Positions 11,468 through 32,605 of a stretch of DNA of 64,000 bases are shown here, piece after piece. Made by a program: the position numbers and the translations under genes. Origin of the DNA: Channallabes apus. Its lineage: Eukaryota; Chordata; Actinopteri; Siluriformes; Clariidae. Positions within the stretch are counted from its first letter, which is position 1. Each line of letters begins with the position of its first letter. The notes below the pieces were generated by a model that saw only the letters and a program-made list of their open reading frames with translations, searched no databases and had not been told where the DNA came from. The stretch lies in NCBI GenBank assembly GCA_030522415.1, contig CM060127.1, forward strand, positions 19,454,814 to 19,518,813, written 5' to 3'.

Positions 11468-11775
11468 GCATCAAGAAACATACTTGTGACCCTGATGGCT
11501 TGTCCTTCATTCATCTTACTCTAAAATTTGAGTAAACCGACACAACTATCGAGGCTTACTCTTCTGGAAGGCATAATCTTGTTTGGCCTGATGGCAATTA
11601 GTAGGAGTATTTAACATAAGTACTGAACTGTAATCATGTTTACGGGTATGCATTCTTTAAGAACTAGAATTTCCACAGCTCTCGTAGAATGCATTGACTT
11701 AATTTACTTATGAATGGTTAATACATTCTAATAATTATAAGAAGACAACTTTGCTTTTAAGGAAGAGTGATTTTC

Positions 11776-11781
11776 AATAAA
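11776..11781 (+). terminator. Candidate poly(A) signal of zbtb8b
   Basis: AATAAA lies about 310 bp after the zbtb8b stop. Further AATAAA copies occur downstream, for example near 13026, so a longer 3' UTR is possible. Confidence 0.5.
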
Positions 11782-13894
11782 GGTTCATCTTAAAGCTGCA
11801 CATGTATAGTGAGGGTCAGGATGGAATAGTATGAGCAGGGTCAATTATAAGAGAATTAACATACACAAGAGTCTTGAGAGAATCTTGACTATTATAACAC
11901 CAAACAAATTAAAACGGTGCTCCAGTTATTTCTACATTCATATAGACTGAAACACTGTCTGTCTGGACATAATGCTGCATTACAAATGTTGTCTAACAAA
12001 AGTCATTTCATATAGATTCATGGTTCTCGAAGGTGGGTCTGGGGGCCCAGCGGTCCTTAAAGCATAGCTAGAGGGTCCACAACTTACTTTGTATTTTCTT
12101 ACAGTGGTGTACACCTCACCGTCATCAAACTTATTGTGCCTGTAAGTAATGCTGAATGGGAGGCTATTGTACACAATTGAACAATATGCCAGATTTTTTT
12201 TCATTTCAATTTACAACATATACAACATACAGTAAATGTGATATTTGGACTAAATCGCAAAAGTCTAATGTTTATTGTATTTCTAATTTAAATGGTTTAT
12301 CTCCACTATAGAATTGAAAGAATCATGAAAGTTTAGTTAAATTTTTCAATCAGTTATTTATCCTAATTATTTACACAATTTAAGTAGAAAATGTTGCACT
12401 TTATTTGAACTAACCAGAAAACAGGCTTCATGTTGCTTTAAATCTTTCTTTAAAATGTATATTATTTTCTAATCAGCATAACACATGTTCATAGTAATAA
12501 CAGTATAATATATCTTCATTTTTATAAATACAGTTAAACAAATTTAACAAGCCACCAGCATATGTAATCATGGCTGTCGCAGAGCTGCCCTACTTTTCTA
12601 GTGATGTTTGATATTGCGCATGTAGCTGAATGAAATAGACGTGTTTAATAGGTAGACTGGAAAATGGTCAATTACAGTATAATTGATTGTGCAGCCCTAT
12701 TCTACTGAATGTTTCTACAATGTAAATTGTGCTACTTTTAAGACTGTTTAATATATTAAGACTTTTGTGGAGCATTTACAGCAGAATATGAACATTTCTG
12801 TAAATTTGAGACCTGTAGCTTCAATGATAAAACCCATGAAGAGAACTGTTATTTTTGGGTCATTGCAGGCATAGCGAGGAAATGATGTACGACCAAAGTG
12901 CAACTTTCTTTCTTTTCTTTTTTAAATAACTTTTATTTTTATTTATGTTTATATATAACTTTTGCTGTATGCTCACATGTGAATATGAAAGGTTGCACCT
13001 TACCATGAAATAACATGCATTCAAAATAAATGCTGACCCATATTACTGAGATTTATGGTCTACTGTGTGTGTTTTATAATATCTTATCACTGCAGATGTT
13101 TGCTTGTGTTCTAGCAATCTTGAAATTGCATGAATTGGTGGTGTGTGTTATGCGATTAGAGGAAATCTGGTACTTTTAAAAATAAAAATGGTAGCCTGGA
13201 TGCTGTGCATACCATTTAATTACCTACCTAGTCGAAACGCTTGGTGAATTTCCTTTGTAAAAAATCAGCGGTAGAAACCACAGCTATGTTTAACAGTGAA
13301 AGTAAGAGCTTTTTTATCTATACAATGTGATGAGAACTGACAGGATTGGGAGGACATTAAAAAAACATTTATTAGTGAGACTCGTCAGAAAAAGTCTTCC
13401 CTTTCGAGTGATAGAATATTCAGAGTATTTTTGAACAGAATTTAATTTCATGAAACTGCATTAGGTTATTGAAACTGTGCTGTAGTCAAAGGCAATTCAA
13501 CGAAATATTAGTGCGACACTTTTTTTTTTAATCTTCAGGAAATTCAAATTACATCACTTCTAGTTGATCATATGACTTAGAATTTTCTGAATATTTTGAG
13601 ATAAAAATAAATGACCCTAATAAATAATCCTTGAAGAATTTTTTTTCAATAGATTCTCGCAATAATAAAAAAAAATTATTTAGAATCATTTTAATGCAAG
13701 CGAAACAGGGACTTGTGATGAAATTTCTTGTGGCATAAAACTGATAACTTCAAGCATAGTATGGTGATGAAACTCTTAGCCACAGTAAAACTCCTGGCTC
13801 AAAGCCCATTGCAGTGATCCCAGTGAATGCTTTTAGGAATAAATGGCCTAGTTCGATCACCAATAACGTTTTGTTTTAGCACGTCAATGCAAGA
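11782..13894. other. Gene-free AT-rich stretch
   Basis: No gene is seen. Near 12025-12075 a short GGTGGGTCTGGGGGCCC-type segment resembles the end of an old hAT element, but I could not find a partner end. Several AATAAA motifs could serve zbtb8b. Confidence 0.5.
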
Positions 13895-14090
13895 CCTGCC
13901 TGGCTTCTACATTACATAAACTCGGCTGGGAGTTATTACCACATACTCTGTACAGTCCTGGCCTTGTTCGAAGCCAGTTCCACATATTTGGGCTACTGAA
14001 GGAGTTCCTGGGAGGCCAGTGTGAAGACTTGAAGCAGGCAGAGAAACTTTCTACCTTAATGTATAGCCTTAAATTACAGCTTACCATTTT
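13895..14090 (+). mobile_element. mariner transposase remnant
   Basis: Plus-strand translation gives LGWELLPHTLYSPGLVRS followed by FHIFGLLKEFLGGQ, corresponding to the mariner block with the third catalytic Asp (HPPYSPDLAPSD). In this copy the Asp position of YSPD reads Gly. About 65 codons survive, and no terminal repeats are visible. Confidence 0.7.
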
Positions 14091-15300
14091 ATTACTTTGG
14101 GCAGACTGTCCGTCAGAAAGCAGGTGACTTCAGTAATGCTGTTTTTGTACTGGATATCTGATACAAAATTGGAATTTCTCTTCCATTTTTTAAGATATGG
14201 ACATCAACAATGATGCGATGTTAAACAAATGTGTAGACATACAATTAAACACAATTAGACACATGCAATTAAAGTATTATTATTTAATATAAAATAGTGT
14301 CACAGTCAATTATGTTTCTTTATGAAACTTGTGCCTGGAGATTTAAGGTCCTGGAAGTTCTACCTTCTCCACTGCTGAACTGCTCACAGAGTTAAAGGCT
14401 GTATGGATATTTGATGTGTTTATGCTGGTTTCATTCCGGATTGATTAATTATTTCCACTCCCTAAAACGTCCCAGTAGGAGAACTGGTTAAACTGGCTAA
14501 ACTGACACTAAGTGTGCATGTGTGTTTGTCTCTGGTGACTTGGACCTTTTATTTTTGTTTGTTTTTGGTGGCATAATAGTAAGAAGCTCTTGTCTAACTG
14601 TTTTTTACAACAGTGGATCACTAACCTCCATGTTGTCTGTGTTGTTTTAATTATGCTACAGAGGTAGAAATTGCAATACACAATATTCTACTTTAATAGA
14701 AATTTTATTGTTTTATTATAGCCACTGAAATTAAATGAGCCACCTTGGAACTAGTGTTCTGTTAGTGGATACAGGAATAAAGCTTTATGGCTATTTCATG
14801 GTTAAATACCCAAGATATTAATGTACACACTGGAATAATAATTCTGACAATGAAATATTTTATTATAATAAGTCTCTTTTATGGCAGTAGATTAGTATTT
14901 TGCTGTCATGGGGTTCCTGAGTGCAAATTCTAACTCTGATATCTTTGCAATGTTTTCAGTAAAATACAGTCAGCCAAAAAAAATGTTTTCTGCATATTTC
15001 AGGAAAAGAAAAATACTATGATGTATATTATATTAATAATACCTTATATACTAATATACCCAAATATACTAATATATAACGTATAACAATACATTTAGTA
15101 TTAAAATATGTATACAAGTTTTTGTTTTCCAGTAGTGTGTATAATTTTTTTTTTGGTTGGCTGTATAATAATAATTTTAATCTATTAAAACATAGCCAGG
15201 CATCACCTTCACAGGTGACTCAAATATCCAATATGATAACTTTAATGAATGTACAGTCAGTGTAAAAGATTTTTTATTTTGTGAAATACTCATCCTGCCA
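14091..15300. other. Gene-free AT-rich stretch upstream of fuca1
   Basis: I see no gene, recognisable repeat or conserved motif here. It is AT-rich with T-runs. Confidence 0.5.
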
Positions 15301-15344
15301 GCCCAGTGCCTGAATTTGCTACATGCGAAAACGCAGCGCAGTAA

Positions 15345-15403
15345 TGACGTAACAAAGGCTTCTATGAAATCAGGTGATGAACGCGGAAAGTCAGTCATAT
15401 GAC
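15345..15403 (+). promoter_or_regulatory. Candidate fuca1 promoter motifs (CRE-like and palindromic E-box)
   Basis: TGACGTAA at 15345-15352 is a CRE-like half site. GTCATATGAC at 15394-15403 is a perfect palindrome that matches the lysosomal CLEAR motif (GTCACGTGAC) except for the two central bases. The region to the ATG at 15567 is CpG-richer than its surroundings and has no clear TATA box. Function is inferred from position only. Confidence 0.35.
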
Positions 15404-15566
15404 CGACACGAGCTCAACGGTATGCAAAACCTGGCAAGCCAGTCATTGAAGTCTTTTCAGGGAGGACGTTTAGCGCCTGCGATTGTAGCTTTTGTCCGGT
15501 GGAGTGGTGGAAGGTTGCAGTAAACCTGTGCGCTGTACAATCCTCCTTACCGCGCCGGGTTAAACG

Positions 15567-18500
15567 ATGCATTTGCCGCTGCTGTTATGCGCCGTGGGCA
15601 GCGTGCTGGTGACCGGAGAACGCTACAAGCCCGAGTGGGAAAGCCTGGACGCCAGACCTCTGCCTAAATGGTACGATGAGGCCAAGTTCGGGCTGTTCGT
15701 CCACTGGGGGGTGTTTTCGGTGCCGGCTTTCGGCAGTGAGTGGTTCTGGTGGTACTGGCAGGGTGCTCTGAGTCCCTCATACATCGCCTTCATGCTGAAG
15801 AACTACCCTCCGGGCTTCACCTACGCCGAGTTCGCGCCGCAGTTTAACGCGCAGTTCTTCGACCCGGAATTCTGGGCGGAAGTGTTCGAAGCTTCCGGGG
15901 CCAAGTGAGTAATAAAGAGCAATCATTTCCACCTGTTTTCAATTAATGGGTATCAAAGAAAAAGAAGATACAAAACTGCACCAACTGAGGTGTCTTATAC
16001 CCTTACACATCCTGATTGAAATATTTTTTCTGATTCTGAGTTTTGGCAATGTGAATGCAAATATTTGATGTGCATATTTTAGCACCTTTGAATCTTGAGG
16101 GAGAGGTGTGTGTGTGCACACCTCTAAATCTAACATTGTGCTATAATCAACATTGATTGCCACCTTCCTCTGTTTACACCAGGGGCGTGGCCTAAAAGAA
16201 TGGCACATATGGCCACACCCCTTATTAAAATACCCGCCCATCCACACCCAACAGCACTTGACTGTTTTACAAGTCACCTATTACACATGCAGATGTAACA
16301 CTTCATGTCTTGTTACACAAGTGAATCTGTAGATGTGCTTGAGTGTTCAGAACTATAAAGTATTGATGTTTATCACGTTTATTCTTCCAGCATATTTGGC
16401 AACCACACCAGAGCAAAACGAAGGCAACAATTATCTATAACAACCCTGTTGTATGTGTGTTTGTTTCTGAACTTACAGATATGTTGTTTTCACTACGAAA
16501 CACCATGAAGGTTTCACTAACTGGGCATCGCCGACATCATGGAACTGGAACTCCGTTGATAATGGACCTCACAGGGACCTCGTCGGGGAGCTGGGGACTG
16601 CCATTCGCAATAGGTTCTTGCACCCTCGTGTCTTATTGCTTTGCTGCGTGTTTTAATAGAAATGGATGTCGCAGTGCTGTTGAATTCTCATAAAGCTCTG
16701 AAAATAGTCACAACTGCTAAAACAGAAATAATAACTTAGAAATTTGACGTATCATGTTAATATAATGATTCATTTAACTTTTTTTTTATTTTGTTTTTAC
16801 AAAAAAATGAGATGCCGGCAAGGACTGTTTACGTACAGAAAAATTAAAGTATTAGTATGTTTCATCTTCAAAACACGTTAGTTCATCTTATGTAGCTTTA
16901 AACAGACAAAAACAAGACATACTGTTCTTTCATAGATAAATAAAATGTTAGCGTTGGAAAAGCCCCCAGAGGTAATAATACATTTCAGTGCATGCTGTTA
17001 TTGAAATATAGTCAACTTTACCATGGTAACAATCAGTCTGCACATCACTACAACTCATAATTGGTAAGTTTCAGCTATGTTTATGTCCTCATATATACAG
17101 TATATTAACATACTGACATGTTATAGGAAAAGAGGCAATGACAGGCTGAGGTGATGTGGCTGATGTGAAGTTGCTTTCCCCTATATACAGCACGTACTGA
17201 AGTGGTGCTTTCTGTTTTAATCACAGCATTTTACCACTGATTGTCATATGTAAGTACTGATAATTACAAAACAGCATTGTCGTGACAAGTTTATGAATAC
17301 GTCTTGTAGGTCTCTGCACTATGGACTGTACCACTCCCTGTATGAATGGTTCAATCCCGTGTATCTAAAAGACAAGGAGTCAGGCTTTAAGACCCAGGAA
17401 TTTGTATATGGCAAAGCCTTGCCAGAGCTCTATGACCTTGTCAAGAGGTAAGCTGAAACAGTCACACACACACACACACCTGTCACATGTTTTTATATAT
17501 ACCCTCTCACATGTTTTATGATGAGAGAACCAGTTATTCATACATGGCTATTCTTTACATAAGCTGGTTATTTGCTAAGTCATTTCATTTTAGCCATTAT
17601 ATTGTCACAGGCAGTCATAACAACTGATAACACCGCTTGCGTTTTTAGATACAAGCCAGAGCTGATCTGGTCAGATGGCGATTGGGAAGCCTCTGACACT
17701 TACTGGAACTCCACCGGATTTTTAGCCTGGCTTTACAACGACAGTCCAGTGAAGGTGAGAATTGCAGGTTGTGTAGCCTATGCTGTAATGTGTACATGAT
17801 AACCTGTATAACTGCTGTGGATTTAAGTCAGATCGTTATGTTGTCATTTTGTTTCTGCAGGATGTAATTGTGGTGAATGACAGATGGGGAAACGGAACAT
17901 ATTGCAAACATGGCGGTTACTACAACTGTGCTGATAAGTTCACTCCATCCACGATGCCCAAGCACAAGTGGGAAAAATGTAATTCAATAGACACCTTATC
18001 CTGGGGTTATCGCAGGAACATGAGGCTCGTCGATTTGATGGATTTGCCCACAATTATAAAGGTGAAATATATTTCCATCTATTGATGTGTGTATTAAATG
18101 TAAAAATGAATGAATTATAAAAAGTGTTTTTTCTTAATAGAAAAAAGGTATAATGGTCTTATGGAGTGTGTGCTTTGTACTGTAGTGTACTTGGATTCTT
18201 GTTAAAGAAAAGAAAAAAAAACCTGTTTATAGCTGTTGTAATGAAACTGATACCAAGAACTAATTTCATGTGACAATGTCCCATATAATGCAGTGATAAT
18301 TACAAGTCTACTCATTGCTAAAATGCTGTGGTATAAGATGAAGCACGTCAGCACAAAAAAAATCTACTTCATGGTCTGACCACATCACACCATCTTGTCT
18401 CTTTTCCTGTAATGTTCCATGAGTATGCTATTCCTAAATGCTAAATGCTTTGTGGTGGTACGATTTCTCACACCATTGTTCTCCAACTACAGGATCTTGT

Positions 18501-19662
18501 CTTCACTGTGGCTTACGGAGGAAACTACCTGCTGAACATCGGACCTACGTCAGACGGCATGATCCCAGCTGTTTTTGAGGAGCGTCTTCGAAGTATTGGC
18601 GCATGGTTGAAGGTTAATGGTGAGGCTATCTATGCCACCACACCCTGGAGAGTTCAGGCTGAGAACGCCACTGTTCCTGTCTGGTGAGCCCCCCCCCCCC
18701 TTGTTTTTTTTAAACTTACTTGTAACTTACAGTGAGCTACTATCAGACAGGGAAAATTAATTATGTTTATTAATAAGGCATTATTAATGTTTCACATTCT
18801 CTCTAAGCCCTTTTCATTCAAACAACAGATCACCGTTAGTAAACCATTGCTTCGGCTGTACACAATTCCGTCCTGTGGTAGGAAAGTATTGTGTACTTTA
18901 GAATAAACTCTTTAGGTAAAATTATTATTATTTTTTTTTCCAAGAATGGGTTGCATTCTGTTTTACTCCACACTACTCATCATATTATTGCACTGTACAA
19001 CTAAACTGAAGGTTAATCACAGCTACACATCAGTGGTTCTATACCTACTGCTTTGCACCATTAATTACCCTAATCATTAATCTTCCCTGGGGTTTATATT
19101 CTAGTGCTGCATTGACAGATTTACTCAAACCTTTGTATATAAAGCTGCAGCCATTTTATACTTTCGTGCAGGATATAGTGAAGTCACTTAGTTAATGGAT
19201 ATTACAAGTACATTATCATGAAAACTAAAATAACATCCTCATGGTGGACACTGTGCCCAGAACTTAACTTTGGTGTTAGAATAGACTAAAATGTTATATT
19301 CTAATATTCACATTAACAAAAAAAAACAATGTTACTATTTCTTTGGTACACAGCAACAGGGTACACATGATGCCTGGTAATTCAGGTTTGAGTGAAGATG
19401 TTGTCTTTTAGCCTGCATACCATTAAATCTATGGAAATGTCAGTGTAAGGGTTATGAGTGTTCTTCAAAATTCCTTTCTCAGGTATTTTACCCTCAGACT
19501 CACAGTTTGGCTGCAGGTTTCATTGAGCGATCCATATAAATATTCTGTTCTATAATTTTATAGAATATTTATATTGTATGAATATTTGTTCATTATTTCA
19601 TTGTTTTGGACATAAAAAGTGCTGCATCATCTGTCCGTGTCTGTTTCACAATTCCTCCAGGA

Positions 19663-19704
<42 letters not shown>

Positions 19705-21262
19705 ATAATAATAATAATAATAATAATATTCTTTCAGTGAATTTTCCTCTGTCTGGGGATTACACACTCCTCACCATACATACACTCCTCACTCTGACAA
19801 TATTTCTGGTTAAAGGTTTTTACAGTATTAACACACTTAATAAAGTACTGGATAAAGTGCATTAATAGTTATTTCTATAGCAGCTACTTGCAAAAAAAAC
19901 AAAAAAAACATATAGTTATTGATATGGTAAAGAGAGCGTTATGTTTTTTTCAGCTTTTAGCAGCTTTTTTCTCCTTGTTCTTGTTGAAAGAAAAATATGT
20001 ATAGTTTATTAAAAAATATATATAATTTATATGCCTAAAAAGTATGATCATTATACAATATGAATGAATAAAATAAATTGCCAATTAACTAGGGGGGATT
20101 TTGTTAGTCTGCTGTGGCAAATTTGGGTTGTTTTATTACTTGATGTACTGTAGAAGCTCATAAGTAAGGCATTTACAGTATGTGGGTTTTTCTGAATAAA
20201 ACAGTAATTAACATTTATGTTAAAATGACATGGTTGAATGGCAGGTGTTGCTTTAATTGCTTAATGAAATCAGAAATTATTTAATGGGCTTTAGAGGAAT
20301 AAAACATGTTTTGCTCCTCTTTGGGTGGGTTATAGAAACTTCACTTTGGGCCAAGGTTTATCCCTTAAATTATGCATCTATCCAATCTTCAGTATCCTAA
20401 AAGATGACACTGTCATAAAACTGTCAAATAAAGTGTGTTTTGTCTGTGACTTTAGGATTATGAGGGAGTTGTATTACTTTAGGGTAACTGTCTATTTGTT
20501 CACAGGTACACTTCCAAAGGCAAAACTGTGTATGCAATCTTTCACACTAATCCGATGCAGTACTCATTCGAACTCTCCTCTCCTGTAACCTCAGACACCA
20601 CCGTGGTACGTATTGCCGTCACAGGTTTTTAAATTTTTATTTATTTATTTTTTAATAATATTATTTAGTAAGGCTACATGATAATGAATAATATGATTAA
20701 AAAATAAGAGATTTCGTCATCAAAACACCTACTATACGAGTTTGCCCAGGATAAATCACAAATCATTTACATAAATTTACAAGTACTTAAAGTAAGGTAT
20801 CAGTGGCGTTCAAGTTAAATTGAAAATTTTGATTGTGCAGAATAACAGAACACAGTCATGAGAGTAAAACCTACTTTTATTTCTCTATATAGTACGGGAT
20901 TGTGAGGTTTAAAACCTGCCCATAATCAGGACACTTTTCCACATCAGCAAACATCAGAATTGTTTTCGTTATTCTGTAGCGTGGTGCAGGCAGACTCATT
21001 GGTATTATGATTAATTGGTTCATTAAGAAGCCTGGAAATCATAATGAATGTTTTAATTATACTCATTAGTATAGCACTAATTTATACAGAAAATGCATTC
21101 CAAGCAAATTGAGAAGTTTTATTTGTTTAGGTGACACTTTTGGGAAGGTCTGACCCTTTAAAATGGGCTCCTCTGCATTCATCTGGACTGATCCTGCTGC
21201 TGCCGGATCTGCCGTACAATGCCGCCGGGGCCTGGGCACTCAAGCTGGATGGAGTAGCCTAA
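15567..21262 (+). CDS. fuca1: Tissue (lysosomal) alpha-L-fucosidase
   Basis: A GH29 lysosomal hydrolase that removes alpha-L-fucose from glycoproteins and glycolipids. Exons are 15567-15904, 16479-16613, 17310-17447, 17649-17754, 17861-18061, 18493-18683, 20506-20605 and 21131-21262: 1,341 nt, 446 aa, close to the ~466 aa human enzyme. All introns are GT-AG and phases agree. Residues 1-17 are a hydrophobic signal peptide. The catalytic domain shows [28 protein letters not shown] (119-125) and LIWSDGDW, where D213 aligns with the known nucleophile Asp. N-glycosylation sequons include N224-S-T, NGT in exon 5 and NAT in exon 6. The C-terminal beta domain ends [10 protein letters not shown]. Wording such as [16 protein letters not shown] and [11 protein letters not shown] is closer to FUCA1 than FUCA2. 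It lies 0.9 kb upstream of gmpr on the same strand but is a separate transcription unit. Confidence 0.94.
19663..19729. repeat. Palindromic (ATT)n(AAT)n microsatellite in fuca1 intron 6
   Basis: About 40 bp of ATT units run directly into about 27 bp of AAT units, so the two halves are reverse complements and can fold as a hairpin. Confidence 0.9.
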
Positions 21263-21430
21263 CAGTTTTTGTAAGGTGGTTCATATGAGAGGAGTTTCTA
21301 CATGATTTTACAGAAGGATGTCTTGATGTTTTTTGCCTTAACTTTTTTTATTGATCATTAAAAAAAACTTGTTTTTTATTAAATTCTATTGATGCACTGG
21401 ATACAAATCACAGGATCATGATATTTGCTG

Positions 21431-21436
21431 AATAAA
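21431..21436 (+). terminator. Candidate poly(A) signal of fuca1
   Basis: AATAAA lies about 170 bp after the fuca1 stop codon and is the first canonical signal there. An (AT)n tract follows at 21594-21645. Confidence 0.55.
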
Positions 21437-21585
21437 ATATTTTTGTTAAATTGTGAAGCTGACTGCATTTTATATACTGTACCTATATGCATGGAAGAGT
21501 TGATGACCTTAATATAATTACCTATGCTTCCCGACAGTATATTAATACATTTGCTACACTGTGTGAACAATCTCAGGTGTATAAA

Positions 21586-21593
<8 letters not shown>

Positions 21594-21645
<52 letters not shown>
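21594..21645. repeat. (AT)n microsatellite
   Basis: About 26 uninterrupted AT units follow an A-run, between fuca1 and gmpr. Confidence 0.95.
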
Positions 21646-21648
<3 letters not shown>

Positions 21649-22089
21649 GCATAAACATTTATATTTTCGTGCTATTTAAAAGATAAACTAGGGAGATTTG
21701 ATACGAAGAGATGCTCTCATCATCATTCCTTTTTTGTTCATCCAGTTCTATTTCATTTCCTCCTTTTCCCATCCCCCTGTTCCCCAGGGGGCGGTCTGAA
21801 AGGCTAGCTTAGAGTTGTGCTTCTGCTCGTGTGCCATTGCGCATACTGCAGTGCTGAGCCGCAGTGTGTTTGAGAGTGTGTGTGTGTTTGTACACGAATG
21901 TGTGTTAATGTGTGTCTCAGCTGGCCAGACGGAACATGCGCCTGCCTTGGCTGCTGCTACTCCACACTGTAAGAGGAGAGAACAGAGAGCAGATCAGGGA
22001 CAACACAGGGAGAGAGGAAACAGGAGGGAGAGTATGGCCCTCGCCAAATAAAGCCATGGAGGCCTGGGGTGGGATGGCCCTTACCACAC

Positions 22090-22097
22090 TATAAATA
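22090..22097 (+). promoter_or_regulatory. TATA box of gmpr
   Basis: TATAAATA lies about 109 bp before the gmpr ATG, giving a predicted start site near 22120 and a 5' UTR of about 80 nt with no intron. A GC-box-like GGGGGCGG sits about 300 bp upstream at 21787-21794. The flanking (C)TATAAATA(C) misses the MEF2 consensus by one base. Confidence 0.6.
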
Positions 22098-22198
22098 CGC
22101 TGGGCTTCTGCCGATTCGGGTTTGGTGCCTGGAGCTGTGTAGCAGCAAGCGCACCGGCCCAGCTCAGGAGAATCTCCTCCACACTCAGGCCTTCAGCC

Positions 22199-31700
<9,502 letters not shown>

Positions 31701-32439
31701 AGCCATAAAGTACTTCTAGACACGTAGAAATCAAACAAACTTAGTGCTCAGAGCAGTAGAGAGACATATTTATACATGCAACAGTACCTCATTGGGTCAG
31801 TTTAATGCATGTACCTAGGGTACATGTGGACGCTGACTTCATATACATGTATTTCATAAAGTCACACAATCTTGAAACAAAATGGCAGTGATTTTATTTT
31901 TTAATTGCTCAGGAGCCATGCCTGTAGTGCTCGACAGAACAGCTCATTTACAGCACAAGCATGATTCAGCCTGATGTTAATATAAGCCTTTAAGCCCCCC
32001 CAAGTATAGAGGGTGCAGTGATGATGAGGTTCCAAGTATGAAGGAGAATGAATCCAGCCTCAACACATTAGCCTTTGGGAAAAGCGATTTGTAAATTTTG
32101 TCATTAAAACTATGCAACTGTGTTACCACTAAAAGGATATGAGCCAGCATGAGGCACAAGGTGAATAAGTAAAAAGTTTTCATCATACCATAAGAATACT
32201 CTGTTGCCCATGCAAAAGTTTTTTTTTGTGTTGTTTTTTCTGAATGTGCTAATATTGGTGTATGGTGTAACGGTGACTTGATCAGAACTGGTGCATAACA
32301 TACTGTACTATTTCTGTTGACCTGCCTGCTTCTTGAATGTACACTGGTTTTTGGCAGGATGTAGCTTCAGACCAGAGGAATGTGAAAGGCCATGGTGCCT
32401 AATGTCCTGTTCACTTAGTGTCACACTGTAACTCGGAGT

Positions 32440-32445
32440 AATAAA
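32440..32445 (+). terminator. Poly(A) signal of gmpr
   Basis: AATAAA lies 740 bp after the gmpr stop. The intervening 3' UTR looks single-copy and holds no other gene. A Tc1 transposon begins 160 bp further on. Confidence 0.6.
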
Positions 32446-32605
32446 GGGATATAAATGAACTGTTTGAGTACATCTTCACTCATTGTGAGATCTTCATATT
32501 TTTATACATAGACATGAAATCTTGTCTTCAAATCATATATAATCTGACCACTATATATACATATATATACATACAGCATATAATGTGTGTGTGTGTGTTA
32601 TTATA

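Noticed and set aside
12025..12075. Possible hAT terminal sequence
   Set aside because: No matching inverted end or target duplication could be found.
15567..21262. Assignment as fuca2
   Set aside because: Active-site and C-terminal wording ([26 protein letters not shown]) is closer to FUCA1.
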